Shown here piece after piece: positions 8,330 through 17,068 of a DNA stretch of 42,664 bases. This DNA comes from Dehalococcoidia bacterium (GTDB lineage: Bacteria; Chloroflexota; Dehalococcoidia; SHYM01). The notes beneath the pieces were generated by a model that was given only the letters and a program-made list of their open reading frames with translations, did no database searches and was not told the origin of the DNA. The stretch covers positions 1 through 42,664 of the forward strand of contig SHYM01000004.1 of assembly GCA_009692805.1 (NCBI GenBank), read 5' to 3'. Made by a program: the position numbers and the translations under genes. Each line of letters begins with the position of its first letter. Position 1 is the stretch's first letter.

Positions 8330-9808
8330 CTAGATGAAATGCTCCGGCCCCAGCCCGGCAACCTTGGGAATGCGGAAGCCCACCTCCACGCAGCGCTTGG
8401 CGTTGGGGAAGACCTTGCCAGGGTTGAACAGCTGCTCCGCGCCGAAGGCCCGGCGGAGCTTGCCCATCGCCGCCAGGTCGGCCTCGGTGAAGAGCCAGGA
8501 CATATACTCCTGCTTCTCGACCCCGATGCCGTGCTCGCCGGTGAGCGTCCCTCCCGCCTCAACGCAGAGGCGCATGATCTCCGCGCCGACTTGCAGCACC
8601 CGCTCCGTGGCGCCGGGCACCCGTTCGTCGAAGAGGACGTTGGGATGAAGGTTGCCGTCGCCGGCGTGAAAGACGTTGGCGATGGCGAAACCGTGCTTGG
8701 CCCCGATCTCCCCCACCCGGCGCAGCACCTCGGGCAGCTTCGTGCGCGGCACCACCCCATCCAGGATGTAGTAGTTGGGCGCCAGCCGCCCCAGGGCGCC
8801 GATGGCCCCCTTACGGCCCGCCCACAGCCGCTCCCGCTCGGCCTCCAGCGAGGCCACCCGCAACTCCTGGGCGCCGTGGCGCTGGCAGATCGCCTGCGCC
8901 GCCTGCGCCTGGAGCTCCTCCTCCTCCTCCGGCAGGCCCTCCACCTCAATCAGGAGCACCGCGCCCGCGTCGGGCGGATAGCCGGCATGGACCGCCGGCT
9001 CCACCGCCTGGATGGTCAGCTTGTCCAGCATCTCCAGGGCCGCGGGCACCATGCCAGCGCCGATGATGTCGGACACCGCCCGGCTCGCCTGGTCCATCTC
9101 CGGAAAGGCGGCCAGGATAGTGCGTACCGCCTGCGGGAGACGGGACAGGCGCAGGACAACCTTGGTCGCAATGCCAAAGGTCCCCTCCGAGCCCACGAAA
9201 GCCCCCGTCAGGTCGTACCCAGGCAGCCCCGCGGTCTTGCCCCCCAGCCACACCAGCTCCCCGCTCGCCAGGCAGACCTCCAGGCCCAGCACGTAGTTGG
9301 TCGTGACCCCGTAGGCCAGGCAGTGAGGGCCGCCGGAATTCTCCGCCACGTTGCCGCCGATGGTGCATGCCTTCTGGCTGGAAGGATCGGGCACGTAGTG
9401 CAGGCCGTAGGGGGCCGCCGCCTGGGAGAGGTCTGCGTTCACCAGCCCGGGTTCCGCCACCCCCACCAGGTTGGCCGGGTCCAGCTCCAGGAGGCGCCGC
9501 ATGCTGCTGGTGCCGATTACCAGTCCCCCGGCGACGGCCAAGGCCCCGCCGCTGAGCCCCGTCCCCGCGCCCCTGGGGACGACCGGTATGCCCGCCGCCG
9601 CCGCCAGCCTCACCACCGCGGCCACCTCCTCCGCGGAGCCAGGCAGGACCACCGCCTCGGGAGCCCCCTTATCGATGGTAGCGTCGTACTCGTAGACCAG
9701 GAGGTCTTCGGGGCGCCAGAGCACGTTGGCGGCGCCGACGATCTGCCCCAGCTCGCGCAGGAGCCATCGCTCCGGCAGGGACTTGGGTAAGGGCCGCGCC
9801 GCGCTCAT
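8330..9808 (-). CDS. glcD: FAD-linked oxidase, GlcD type (glycolate/D-lactate dehydrogenase)
   Basis: Oxidises 2-hydroxy acids such as glycolate to glyoxylate or D-lactate to pyruvate, using FAD. 492 residues from the ATG; a GTG eleven codons upstream is less likely. The PCMH FAD-binding domain (about residues 40-215) shows VPRGAGTGLSGGAL and TIGGNVAENSGGPHCLAYG. The C-terminal FAD-linked oxidase domain has NVFHAGDGNLHPN, EHGIGVEKQEYM and LFNPGKVFP. No GlcE or GlcF partner is adjacent, so it may work as a single-subunit enzyme. It is divergent from glycerate 2-kinase, which places both in a likely glycolate/glycerate pathway. Substrate is inferred from context. Confidence 0.85.
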   Translation of the reverse strand: MSAARPLPKSLPERWLLRELGQIVGAANVLWRPEDLLVYEYDATIDKGAPEAVVLPGSAEEVAAVVRLAAAAGIPVVPRGAGTGLSGGALAVAGGLVIGTSSMRRLLELDPANLVGVAEPGLVNADLSQAAAPYGLHYVPDPSSQKACTIGGNVAENSGGPHCLAYGVTTNYVLGLEVCLASGELVWLGGKTAGLPGYDLTGAFVGSEGTFGIATKVVLRLSRLPQAVRTILAAFPEMDQASRAVSDIIGAGMVPAALEMLDKLTIQAVEPAVHAGYPPDAGAVLLIEVEGLPEEEEELQAQAAQAICQRHGAQELRVASLEAERERLWAGRKGAIGALGRLAPNYYILDGVVPRTKLPEVLRRVGEIGAKHGFAIANVFHAGDGNLHPNVLFDERVPGATERVLQVGAEIMRLCVEAGGTLTGEHGIGVEKQEYMSWLFTEADLAAMGKLRRAFGAEQLFNPGKVFPNAKRCVEVGFRIPKVAGLGPEHFI

Positions 9809-9928
9809 GCCCCTATGATACGGCACCGCCAGGGGCGGCACCGCTAGAGGCCTCGCCCACTGCCCTCAGCGATACTAGGGAGATATACTTGAGCCCGTCC
9901 CAGTGATGGCTGAGAAGGGGGCTCGTAT

Positions 9929-11263
9929 TTGGATGAAGTTTCGGGGGAGAGGACTCAGCAAGCTCGCGCCCTAGCTGTCCAGCTGCTGCGCCCTGCCCTG
10001 GCCGCCGTCTCGCCTGGAGCCTTCCTCCGGACCGCCCTGCGCTGGGACGGCCACCTGCTGACCGCTGGACCGCGATCCTACGACCTGGACCGCAAGCGGC
10101 GCGTCACCGTGGTAGGCGCCGGCAAGGCGAGCGCGGGGCTGGCCGAGGCCCTACAAAGCCTGCTGGGGGAACGCATCACCACCGGAGTCGTGGTGGTGCC
10201 GCAGGGCATCCAGGCATCCACCGGCCGGGTCCGCCTACAGACCGGCGGGCACCCTCTGCCCGACGCGGGCGGGGTCGCGGGGGCGCGGGCGGCTTTGGAG
10301 CTGGCGGCCAGCGCTGGCCCTGAAGACCTACTGGTATGCCTGTTGACGGGAGGCGCCTCCGCCCTCTGGCCCACCCCGACGGCGGGCTTATCCTTGGAGG
10401 ACAAGCAACTGACCACGGCGCTGCTGGTGCGCAGCGGCGCGGCCATCGGGGAGATCAACACGGTGCGCAAGCACCTCTCGCGGATCAAGGGGGGAGGGCT
10501 GGCCCGGGCGACGGGTGGGGCCGCCCTGCTGAGCCTGATAATATCCGATGTAGTGGGCGACGACCTGGCCACCATCGGCAGCGGGCCCACCGCCCCCGAC
10601 GCCACCACCTACGCCGACGCCATTGCAGTGCTCGAACGCCACGGCCTGTGGGAGAGGCTACCAGGCGCTGTCCGGCAGCACCTTCAGGCGGGCCAGGCGG
10701 GGCTGGCGCCGGAGACGCCCAAGCCGGGCGACCCCTGCTTCCAGCCGGTGCAGAACCTGCTGCTGGGCAACGGCTCCACGGCCCTAGCCGCCGCCGCCGC
10801 GACCGCCCGGGCCCAGGGCCTGCGCCCTATCACCAGCGCCGAACCCGTGCTGGGCGAAGCGCGGCAAGCCGGACGCCGCCTGGGCCGCACCCTGCGGGAG
10901 CTAGCGCATACGCAGCGCGGGGCCTGTTTCCTGGCCGCGGGGGAGCCGACGGTCACCGTCCGAGGGACGGGCATAGGTGGACGCACCCTGGAGCTGGCCC
11001 TGGGCGCGGCCCAGGAGCTCAGCGGCACCGCCGGGGTCGCCTTGCTGGCCTGCGCCACCGACGGGCAGGATGGCCCCTCGGGGGCTGCCGGGGCCATCGT
11101 CGACGGCGTCACCATCCAGCGCGCCGCGGGGCTGGGGCTCGATGTGGAGCGCAGCCTGATGAACAACGATACCCTGCCCCTCTTCCACGCCCTGGGCGAC
11201 CTGATAGTTACGGGGCCCACGGGCACCAACGTGGCCGACATCTACCTGGGAGTGATCCTGTAG
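9929..11263 (+). CDS. Glycerate 2-kinase (MOFRL family)
   Basis: Phosphorylates D-glycerate to 2-phosphoglycerate, feeding glyoxylate- or serine-derived carbon into glycolysis. 444 residues from TTG, preceded by an AAGGGGG ribosome site. N-terminal DUF4147 domain with VVGAGKASAGLAEAL, the conserved LLTGGASAL, IKGGGLA and IISDVVGDDLATIGSGPT. C-terminal MOFRL domain with GEPTVTVRGTGIGGR and ATDGQDGPSGAAGAIVDG. A TATACT -10-like hexamer lies at 9884-9889, but the -35 is poor. Together with the divergent glcD and the downstream aminotransferase it outlines a glyoxylate-to-glycerate salvage route. Confidence 0.9.
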   Translation: MDEVSGERTQQARALAVQLLRPALAAVSPGAFLRTALRWDGHLLTAGPRSYDLDRKRRVTVVGAGKASAGLAEALQSLLGERITTGVVVVPQGIQASTGRVRLQTGGHPLPDAGGVAGARAALELAASAGPEDLLVCLLTGGASALWPTPTAGLSLEDKQLTTALLVRSGAAIGEINTVRKHLSRIKGGGLARATGGAALLSLIISDVVGDDLATIGSGPTAPDATTYADAIAVLERHGLWERLPGAVRQHLQAGQAGLAPETPKPGDPCFQPVQNLLLGNGSTALAAAAATARAQGLRPITSAEPVLGEARQAGRRLGRTLRELAHTQRGACFLAAGEPTVTVRGTGIGGRTLELALGAAQELSGTAGVALLACATDGQDGPSGAAGAIVDGVTIQRAAGLGLDVERSLMNNDTLPLFHALGDLIVTGPTGTNVADIYLGVIL

Positions 11264-11273
11264 TGGGGACAGC

Positions 11274-11588
11274 TTGCAACGCCACGCCCTAGTCCTGCTA
11301 GCGGTAGCGGCCAGCTTGCTCCTCGGCTGCGATGGCGGCGCGTTGTCCCAGGACGAGGATGCTCCACCCGCCACGGCGACCGCCCTCGTGGCCCCAGCGA
11401 CTGCGCCGCGCTCTTCTACGCCCACGCTGTTACCCCCAGCGGTGCCGGCGACCGCCACCGCCACGCCCACGGCAACCCCGGCGCTGGCACCGCCGCCGAC
11501 GCTCTCGCCGGCGACGGGCCAACCTGCCGCCGCACGGTTGGGGCTTCGGTACGGGGAATCTCGGCGCGGGGTACAACGACGGTCTTGA
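11274..11588 (+). pseudogene. Truncated lipoprotein gene (N-terminal part)
   Basis: Begins from TTG with a clear lipoprotein signal, LLAVAASLLLGC (lipobox cysteine near residue 19), then a long Pro/Thr/Ala-rich linker with ATPTATP repeats of the type that tethers a domain to the membrane. After about residue 85 the frame reads through antisense drmA sequence to a chance stop at 11588, so no folded domain remains. I read this as the stump of a lipoprotein gene interrupted when the defence island joined at about 11,525-11,535. It starts 10 bp after glycerate kinase. The original function is lost from view. Confidence 0.55.
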
Positions 11589-12405
11589 TACGGTTGGCCC
11601 TGCCGGGTTGGGCCGGCGACGGGGTGGCTTCGACACTGACGCCGTGTCCGGTGGCGAACTCGATGGAATCCCGGTAGAGGAGTTCCAGGGTGCCCTCTTC
11701 CTCTTCCTTTGTGGTGCCGGCTCCGGGGAGGGCCTCCTTGCGGCCGATGAAAGGCGCCTGGCCGTCCACCCCATCGACTACCAGCTCAGCTTGGAAGAGC
11801 CATGCCGAGTCTCCATTGACTGATGGCTTCTCCTGCTCGTTGACGAGGAAGAGGCTGACGTAGCGGGCGTATTTGCGCTTGACGCAGACGCCGCGGACGA
11901 CGACGTCCGGGTAGTCGGTTGTGGGAACGAAGGGGCCGATGGGGCCCTCGGTCAGAGTAAGCAGGAAGCTGCCAGAGATGGGCTCCCTCTGCCACCAGCG
12001 GGAGGGTTTGCCGTCTTTGTCAAGCTTCTCCTCATCTTCGACCTTGGCGTAGCGACCCCAGGAAGCCGTGACGTGGACGTGTTCAGTGCCGGGGGCGGCG
12101 GCGAAAGAGAGGCCGGAGGCGGACGGGAGGAGCATCTTGGCCGCCGTGCGTTCTTCCGGTTCATCGTCGCCAGACTCTTCCTCACCACCTGTGCCCTCGG
12201 CGCTGTTGTCGCGCTCCGGGCCGGCGCCGACGGTGTCGCGCGAGGCAAGCATGCCGAGGGCATACCACTCGCTGATGCGCTCCTCGCCTGGGATTCGTTC
12301 CTCTTCGCCGTTGATGGGACCCAACAGGTCGCGGACAATGAGGTCTTCAAGCTCGGCGCGGAGGGTGGTTGGCGTGGGCTGTACCTGCAGGTTAGTCGTC
12401 GTCAT
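11416..12405 (-). pseudogene. drmA: DISARM DrmA helicase, N-terminal fragment
   Basis: DrmA is the large helicase of the DISARM anti-phage system. The ATG-started frame opens with LRAELEDLIVRDLLGP, then ERISEWYALGMLASRDT, an acidic stretch, LLPSASGLSFAAAPGTEHV and SWGRYAKVEDEE. It continues to LYRDSIEFATGHGVSVEA and IPRTEAPTV, all characteristic of the DrmA N-terminal domain in my reading. Homology stops near 11,533; beyond it the frame only reads antisense to the lipoprotein. The SF2 helicase motifs, which lie further downstream in full-length DrmA (over 1,000 residues), are missing. Its start overlaps the stop of the DUF262 gene by 14 nt. Confidence 0.65.
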
Positions 12406-14224
12406 CTTCAGCCTTGTCGTCAGTCGCCGTTGGAGGCGTTTCAGCGCTGGAAACGGCACTGGGCTTGCCCATAGCGGCTTCCACCTTCTGAAGTAACGCG
12501 CGCTCCCGAGCGGCCATGAACGCTCGGAAGTCATCGGAGCGAAGCAGCGCTGGCTCCACGAGATGGGTAGTGACGTTCTGATCGAGCGTCGTTGCGTCAA
12601 TGTCAGCGCCTTTGGCCACCCGCACTACGTAGTCACTAGGGGCACGGCCGCCAATGACGCGGTTCGTACGCGCGGACAGGGGAGTCTTGTTGATGACCGC
12701 ATCATATGCGTTTCGCGGGATCCCCTGACTCTCGCACCAGGCTTGAGGGAAAATGTGATGGATATCGATTGCATTGTCGAAGTACGCCTGAACGCTCGCC
12801 GGCTCTCCGGTCCGCCAGTCTGCCGCACCGGCCTTCAATAGCAAGGCGTATATCCCCTTGTAGGCAGCGCTACCTCGGGTGCGCAGTGTGGAGAGGCGTG
12901 ATGGCTGGAATAGGGCGTCGGCAATGGTCCGCGGTTCTCCGTCGGTGCCGCGCACCCAACCCACGACATCCGGCAGGTCGCGGCTGAACCGTGTCTCGGT
13001 GGTCCCGCCGTAGAGCTCACCGAGCACTCCACACCAGAACCACTTGGCGATCTTCTCTTGAGTGCCCTGGTTCTCGCCCAATGGCCCGAGGACTGTGAAA
13101 ATGGCGGACAAAGGCACGAGTTGGGTGCCATATGGGAGGAAGCGTGGGTCGTAAAAATGTTGGGTGTGCAAGAACTTGGCTGCGCTGCGCAGCCCCTTCA
13201 TGACCTGAGGAGCCCACCGGTCGTACTGTTCCAACTCCAAGTCGAGCATGTCTTCACGGCGGCAGCCGATACGCAGGGCGCGTTCCGTAGGAGCCGCTGC
13301 TTTGAGCGCCGCCTCGCGCTTCTCCTAGGTGGAGACGAGCGTAACTGTCTGGAGAAAGTCTGTGTTGGAGAAGTTGTTGACGATCTTGGTGTCCCACCGG
13401 CGTAACTCCGCCCGTCGGTCGTCCCAGTCCTTGCGCAGGTCGAATTCGTCCGCAGCAAAGGTCGCTGTAAGCAACTCGAACACGTTCAGCGTCACGCCGC
13501 CGGTGTTTACCTTCTCGAACACCTGGCAGACTGCCCGGCGCTCGGTGTCTTTGCCGAGCTCAATGACCGGAAGCTAGTATTTCTCGAAGCGGTCGAGAAC
13601 CTCCCGGTTGAAACGGTTCCAGAGCTGCATCTTGTCCTTGGCGTAGTCCCAGTGCTCCTGGAACCCCATGTACCAGTCGTCGTGATCGAACAGTTGGTTC
13701 AGTGGGAATAGGCGTGCGGCATACTCCCTGTCCCGATCGGAGTAGTCTTCGATAACTTCGCCCCGGAAGTTGCGGAGCTTGCGGTCCGGTGGGAGCCAGC
13801 GGATGGCTTCCTCGCGGTCGGTCTCCCCATCGAGGGCCATTTGCATGTCCATGTACAGCCACCCTTGGATAGGGTGGTTGCGAACGTCGCGCGCCTTCAC
13901 TGGGGTCTGCAGCATAAGCGCCTGGAACAACGATGTGAGGCGTTGCTGGCCGTCGAGAATCAGCCGTTCCGCCTTGGCGCCCGCCGGCGGCGTAGCACCC
14001 TCAATGGCCCGCTGCTTGAAGCGAACGCTATCGCCGCCGGTGCGCAGCATCATGATGGTGCCGACGGGGTAGGCAAGTGAGACGCTGGCCAACAGGCTGA
14101 TAATGTTGGCGTCAGGCCACCGCCAATCGCGCTGGAACTCCGGGAGTTGGGTTTTCCCAGCTTCCACCTCAGCTAGAATCGCCTGCATGAACTCCTTTTC
14201 GATCCCGAAGGCCTCGACTGCCAT
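12392..14224 (-). pseudogene. DUF262/DUF1524 (GmrSD-like) gene with two in-frame amber codons
   Basis: One continuous frame of 611 codons whose translation matches a full-length DUF262 protein. N-terminal DUF262 (ParB-like nuclease fold) has LPEFQRDWRWPDANI and LILDGQQRLTSLFQAL; the middle has IELGKDTERRAVCQVFEKVN; the C-terminal DUF1524 HNH domain has DIHHIFPQ and INKTPLSARTNRVIGG. TAG codons interrupt it at 13574-13576 and 13325-13327. At the first, homologues commonly carry Gln, so CAG-to-TAG is likely at both. Relatives are type IV, modification-dependent restriction enzymes; here the gene sits between a methyltransferase and drmA. Overlaps with both neighbours indicate an old operon. Confidence 0.75.
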
Positions 14225-14511
14225 TAGTCCTCCCTGTCGGTGAGTAGGTCGTGTTGTCCGGTGAGCGTGGTCTGTCGCTTGCCCCTGCTAGCTGACTTCT
14301 TCTTGTCATGGAGGCCAGCAGCGACCTCGTCGGCGTAGCGTCTGTGATTCAGTTCGAGCAGCCGATCGAGGATTTCGGGACGAGCATCTGGACTGATGGT
14401 GAACCTGAGACCTTGGGACGTTGGATGGAAGCCATGATCCAGCGGTAGATCGTTCCAACCGTAGGCGTCGCGGACCGCGTTGTCGAGCGTTGCGTGTAAG
14501 TCACGCAGCGA
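14224..14511 (-). pseudogene. 3' end of a DISARM-type adenine methyltransferase (drmMI-like)
   Basis: A frame of about 95 codons reads LRDLHATLDNAVRDAYGW, LPLDHGFHPTSQGLRFTISP, LDRLLELNHRRYADEVAAG, then LHDKKK and a basic tail ending in TAA, which overlaps the start of the DUF262 gene (TAATG). This resembles the C-terminus of the large Eco57I-like class I adenine methyltransferases found in DISARM class 1 loci. The catalytic domain (NPPY and SAM motifs) is absent: the recognisable sequence begins exactly at the aminotransferase stop codon. I am fairly sure of the family and less sure it is specifically DrmMI. Confidence 0.55.
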
Positions 14512-15703
14512 GGGAATCCATCATCTTCCAGACCCTTTCGGCCGTCTCCACGCCTATACCCGGCGAGAGCTCGAATCCCTGCCGTGCCAGGGCCCGTTCC
14601 AGGGCCGAGAGCACCATGAGCGCGTTCTGCTTGCTAGAGGAGTACCCCATGAGCCCGATGCGCCAGATCTTGCCCCGCAGCTCGCCCAGGCCGCCGCCAA
14701 TCTCGATGCCTTCTTCATTGAGCAGGGCCTGTCGGACCCGCAGCTCATCGATGCCATCCGGCACCCGTACCGCCGTCAGGACGCTCAACCTGCGGCCCTC
14801 TTGCGCGAAGAGCTTCAGCCCCATCGCCTCCAAGCCGCCCTGGAGCGCCGCCCCATTGGTCAGGTGGCGTTTGAACTGCGCCGCCAGCCCCTCCGCCAGC
14901 ACCATACGCAGGGCTTCCCGCAGGGCGAGCACGAGAGGGCTGGAGGCGGTGTGGTGGTACGTCCGGGGCGATCCCATCCAGTAATCCCGCAGCAGGGAGA
15001 TATCCAAGTACCAGCTCTGGACCTTGGACTGCCGCTTGGCCAAAGCCTCCAGGGCCCTGTCGCCGAAGGTGATGGGGGCGAGGCCGGGCGGTGCGCCGAG
15101 GCATTTCTGGGTGCCGCTATAGCAGATATCTATGCCCCAGTCGTCGACGGCCACCGCGTGGCCGCCCAGAGAGGTTACCGCATCGACGATGAGGAGCGCC
15201 CCGTGCTCCTGGGCCAGCCGCCCGATGTCTTCCAGGGGCTGCAAGACACCGGTGGAGGTCTCCGCGTGGACCACGGCGATGGCCTTGACCCGGGCCTGGC
15301 GCCGCAGGGCTGACTCAATGGCCTCGGGGGCGATAACGCGCCCCCAATCCGCCTCCACCGGCACCGGCCGCGCGCCGCAGCGGGCCGCCATCTCCATCAT
15401 CCGGGTGCCGAAGTAGCCGTTCACCCCCACCACTATGGTGTCGCCGGGCTCCAGGGCGTTGCAAAGGGCCGCCTCCATCCCCGAGGAGCCGGTGCCAGAA
15501 AGGGGGAGGGTCAGTGCGTTGTGGGTCTGGAATACCTGGCGCAGGAGGGCCATGGTATCGTCCATAACCTTGATAAAGGCAGGGTCCATATGCCCCAGCA
15601 CCGGCGCCGCGAGGGCGGCTGTCACCTGGGGGTGGACGCTGCTGGGCCCCGGCCCCAACAGGACCCTCACGGGCGTCGCGGTCTCACCTGATGGTCCAGC
15701 CAT
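14501..15703 (-). CDS. Pyridoxal-phosphate aminotransferase, alanine/serine-glyoxylate type
   Basis: Class V aminotransferase of 400 residues that likely converts glyoxylate to glycine using alanine or serine. The start ATG has an AAGGAGG site; a longer in-frame start is not needed. N-terminal LLGPGPSSVHPQV and LGHMDPAF, GTGSSGMEAAL for PLP phosphate, VHAETSTGVLQP, VDAVTSLGG and the PLP-lysine motif SGTQKCLGAPPG are all present. The C-terminal domain carries IWRIGLMGYSS. The last codons (DSLAA) lie at the boundary of the defence-island remnant, so the extreme C-terminus may have been replaced. It fits between glycolate oxidation and the glycine cleavage operon. Confidence 0.88.
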   Translation of the reverse strand: MAGPSGETATPVRVLLGPGPSSVHPQVTAALAAPVLGHMDPAFIKVMDDTMALLRQVFQTHNALTLPLSGTGSSGMEAALCNALEPGDTIVVGVNGYFGTRMMEMAARCGARPVPVEADWGRVIAPEAIESALRRQARVKAIAVVHAETSTGVLQPLEDIGRLAQEHGALLIVDAVTSLGGHAVAVDDWGIDICYSGTQKCLGAPPGLAPITFGDRALEALAKRQSKVQSWYLDISLLRDYWMGSPRTYHHTASSPLVLALREALRMVLAEGLAAQFKRHLTNGAALQGGLEAMGLKLFAQEGRRLSVLTAVRVPDGIDELRVRQALLNEEGIEIGGGLGELRGKIWRIGLMGYSSSKQNALMVLSALERALARQGFELSPGIGVETAERVWKMMDSLAA

Positions 15704-15773
15704 AGGCCTCCTTTCCTCAGCGCCGCCCATGGTAGCATGTCCGGCGGCTGGCGCACGCGGGGCCGCCTAACTC

Positions 15774-15802
15774 TTGGCAGGCCGCCGCCGCCTTGGTACA
15801 AT
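15774..15802 (+). promoter_or_regulatory. Sigma-70-type promoter for the Rieske-like gene
   Basis: TTGGCA and TACAAT separated by exactly 17 nt. Expected transcription start near 15809 gives a leader of about 30 nt that includes GGAGG ahead of the ATG at 15840. Confidence 0.65.
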
Positions 15803-15839
15803 GAGGCGCCGTGATGAAATTCACCATGGGAGGTGGGAC

Positions 15840-16226
15840 ATGACCACGATGAAATCCATCGCAGAGATGACCAAGGTCGCCCTACGCAAGGACCTAACGC
15901 CTGGCACGTCCAAGGCTGTGGAGGCAGGCGGGCAGAAAATACTCCTTGTGTACGCGGGAGGCGACTACTTCGCCCTGGACAACCGCTGCTCGGGCTGCGG
16001 GGGCGAGCTCCAGGACGCCAGGGTATCCGTTGGCATGCTATCCTGCGCTCGGTGCCCCTCCATGTACTATTACCGCCACGGCGGCGTGAAGAGGGCCCCG
16101 GCGGCGGAGCCGCTGAAGGCGTATCAGCTCCGCTACGACTCCGAAGCTATCTACGTGGGGCCGGAGAAGGGGATCAAGATCAAAGAGCACAAGGTGGTTA
16201 CCAAGGAGACTCCCATCAAGTGGTAG
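15840..16226 (+). CDS. Rieske-fold protein with four cysteines in place of Cys2-His2
   Basis: 128-residue soluble protein. ATG with GGAGG upstream; longer in-frame starts overlap the promoter. The pattern ILLVYAGGDYFALDNRC, then GGEL near 54-57, AEPLKAY and AIYV follows Rieske ferredoxins. The ligand boxes, however, read C50-S-G-C53 and C69-A-R-C72, where classical Rieske proteins have C-P-H and C-x-x-H. Both cluster-binding histidines are thus replaced by cysteines, one shifted by one position. It could carry a Cys4 [2Fe-2S] cluster, rubredoxin-like iron or structural zinc. The tail is Lys-rich. It is a single-gene transcription unit with its own promoter and terminator. Partner unknown. Confidence 0.65.
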   Translation: MTTMKSIAEMTKVALRKDLTPGTSKAVEAGGQKILLVYAGGDYFALDNRCSGCGGELQDARVSVGMLSCARCPSMYYYRHGGVKRAPAAEPLKAYQLRYDSEAIYVGPEKGIKIKEHKVVTKETPIKW

Positions 16227-16239
16227 CAGCCTCGCTGCC

Positions 16240-16279
16240 AAGGCAGGGGCGGTGGCTGCGGCCACCGCCCCTGCCTTTT
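16240..16279 (+). terminator. Intrinsic terminator after the Rieske-like gene
   Basis: Perfect 17-bp stem (AAGGCAGGGGCGGTGGC and its complement) with TGCG loop, followed by a short T run; 13 nt after the stop codon. Confidence 0.85.
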
Positions 16280-16302
16280 GGCCCTTGGACCTGGTCTGCG
16301 AG

Positions 16303-17037
16303 ATGAGTGCCGCGAGCGGGGCGGTAGCCTTTGTCGATTTCGACCGCACCCTAAGCGACGCTGATAGCGTCATGTCTGAGATCCTTGACGGCGTGCTGGG
16401 GCTCACGGGGCTGCAAGCAGTGCAAGCCTTCGCCCAGGCCCACGAGGTGGTCCACGAACGCTACCCCGAACGTCACGACGACCGCCGTCTCACCTTCCAG
16501 CTACTCTTGGAGCAACACCAGCCCCCAAGCAGCGCTGCCGCCGTCGACAAGGTGCAAGAGCGCTACGACGAGGCGTGGAGCAGCTCTTGGCGCTCGCCCC
16601 GTCTCTTCCCCGACGCCCTGCCCTTTCTCCGGGGACTGAGGGCGCAGGGCCTGCGCCTCTACCTGGCCACGGGCGACCACGCGCCACAGAAGGCCGCGCA
16701 CCTGCTCCGCCTCGCGGGCGAGCCCCTCCTGCTGGGAGCCTTCGACCCCGAGGCGCTGGGCCACGAGAAAGGCTCCCGCGGCTACGTGCTGCGCGCCCTG
16801 GAGCTGGCGGGCTCCCCCGCGCCCCAGGCCGTGTGGGTCGTGGGCGATAGCCTGCGCAACGATATCGAACCAGCCCGGCAGGCGGGGCTGCGGGCGCTGT
16901 GGGTGAACCGCAACGGTGCGCCGCTGCGGCCCCAAGACCCGGCGCCCACTTACGCGGTGCGCGACCTCCAGGAAGCCCTGGCCCTCATCTGTCGAGCGCC
17001 AGCACAACGGGGGCCGGAGCGTCAAGACTGGGGGTAG
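16303..17037 (+). CDS. HAD-superfamily hydrolase
   Basis: 244-residue haloacid dehalogenase-like phosphatase. Motif I is DFDRTL near residue 12 (nucleophile Asp and acid/base Asp), then an all-helical cap of about 70 residues, motif II YLATGD, Lys in HEKGSRGYVL, and motif IV VVGDSLRNDIEPARQAG. All four motifs are intact, so it should be active. Small phosphorylated metabolites are usual substrates; the exact one cannot be read. The ATG lies after the terminator hairpin, and an alternative GTG start inside that hairpin is rejected. Confidence 0.85.
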   Translation: MSAASGAVAFVDFDRTLSDADSVMSEILDGVLGLTGLQAVQAFAQAHEVVHERYPERHDDRRLTFQLLLEQHQPPSSAAAVDKVQERYDEAWSSSWRSPRLFPDALPFLRGLRAQGLRLYLATGDHAPQKAAHLLRLAGEPLLLGAFDPEALGHEKGSRGYVLRALELAGSPAPQAVWVVGDSLRNDIEPARQAGLRALWVNRNGAPLRPQDPAPTYAVRDLQEALALICRAPAQRGPERQDWG

Positions 17038-17068
17038 CCTCATGGCAGCCAGGGCAGACGAAGCTAAA

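Noticed and set aside
8303-9790. Long plus-strand open frame (495 codons) opposite glcD
   Set aside because: Composition is Arg/His/Gln/Pro-rich with no family motif; it is the shadow of a GC-rich gene with clear FAD-oxidase motifs on the minus strand.
13325-13576. Amber codon reassignment as an explanation for in-frame TAGs
   Set aside because: Many intact genes in the window end in TAG (for example at 3594 and 22337), and no suppressor tRNA is visible; ordinary nonsense mutation is simpler.
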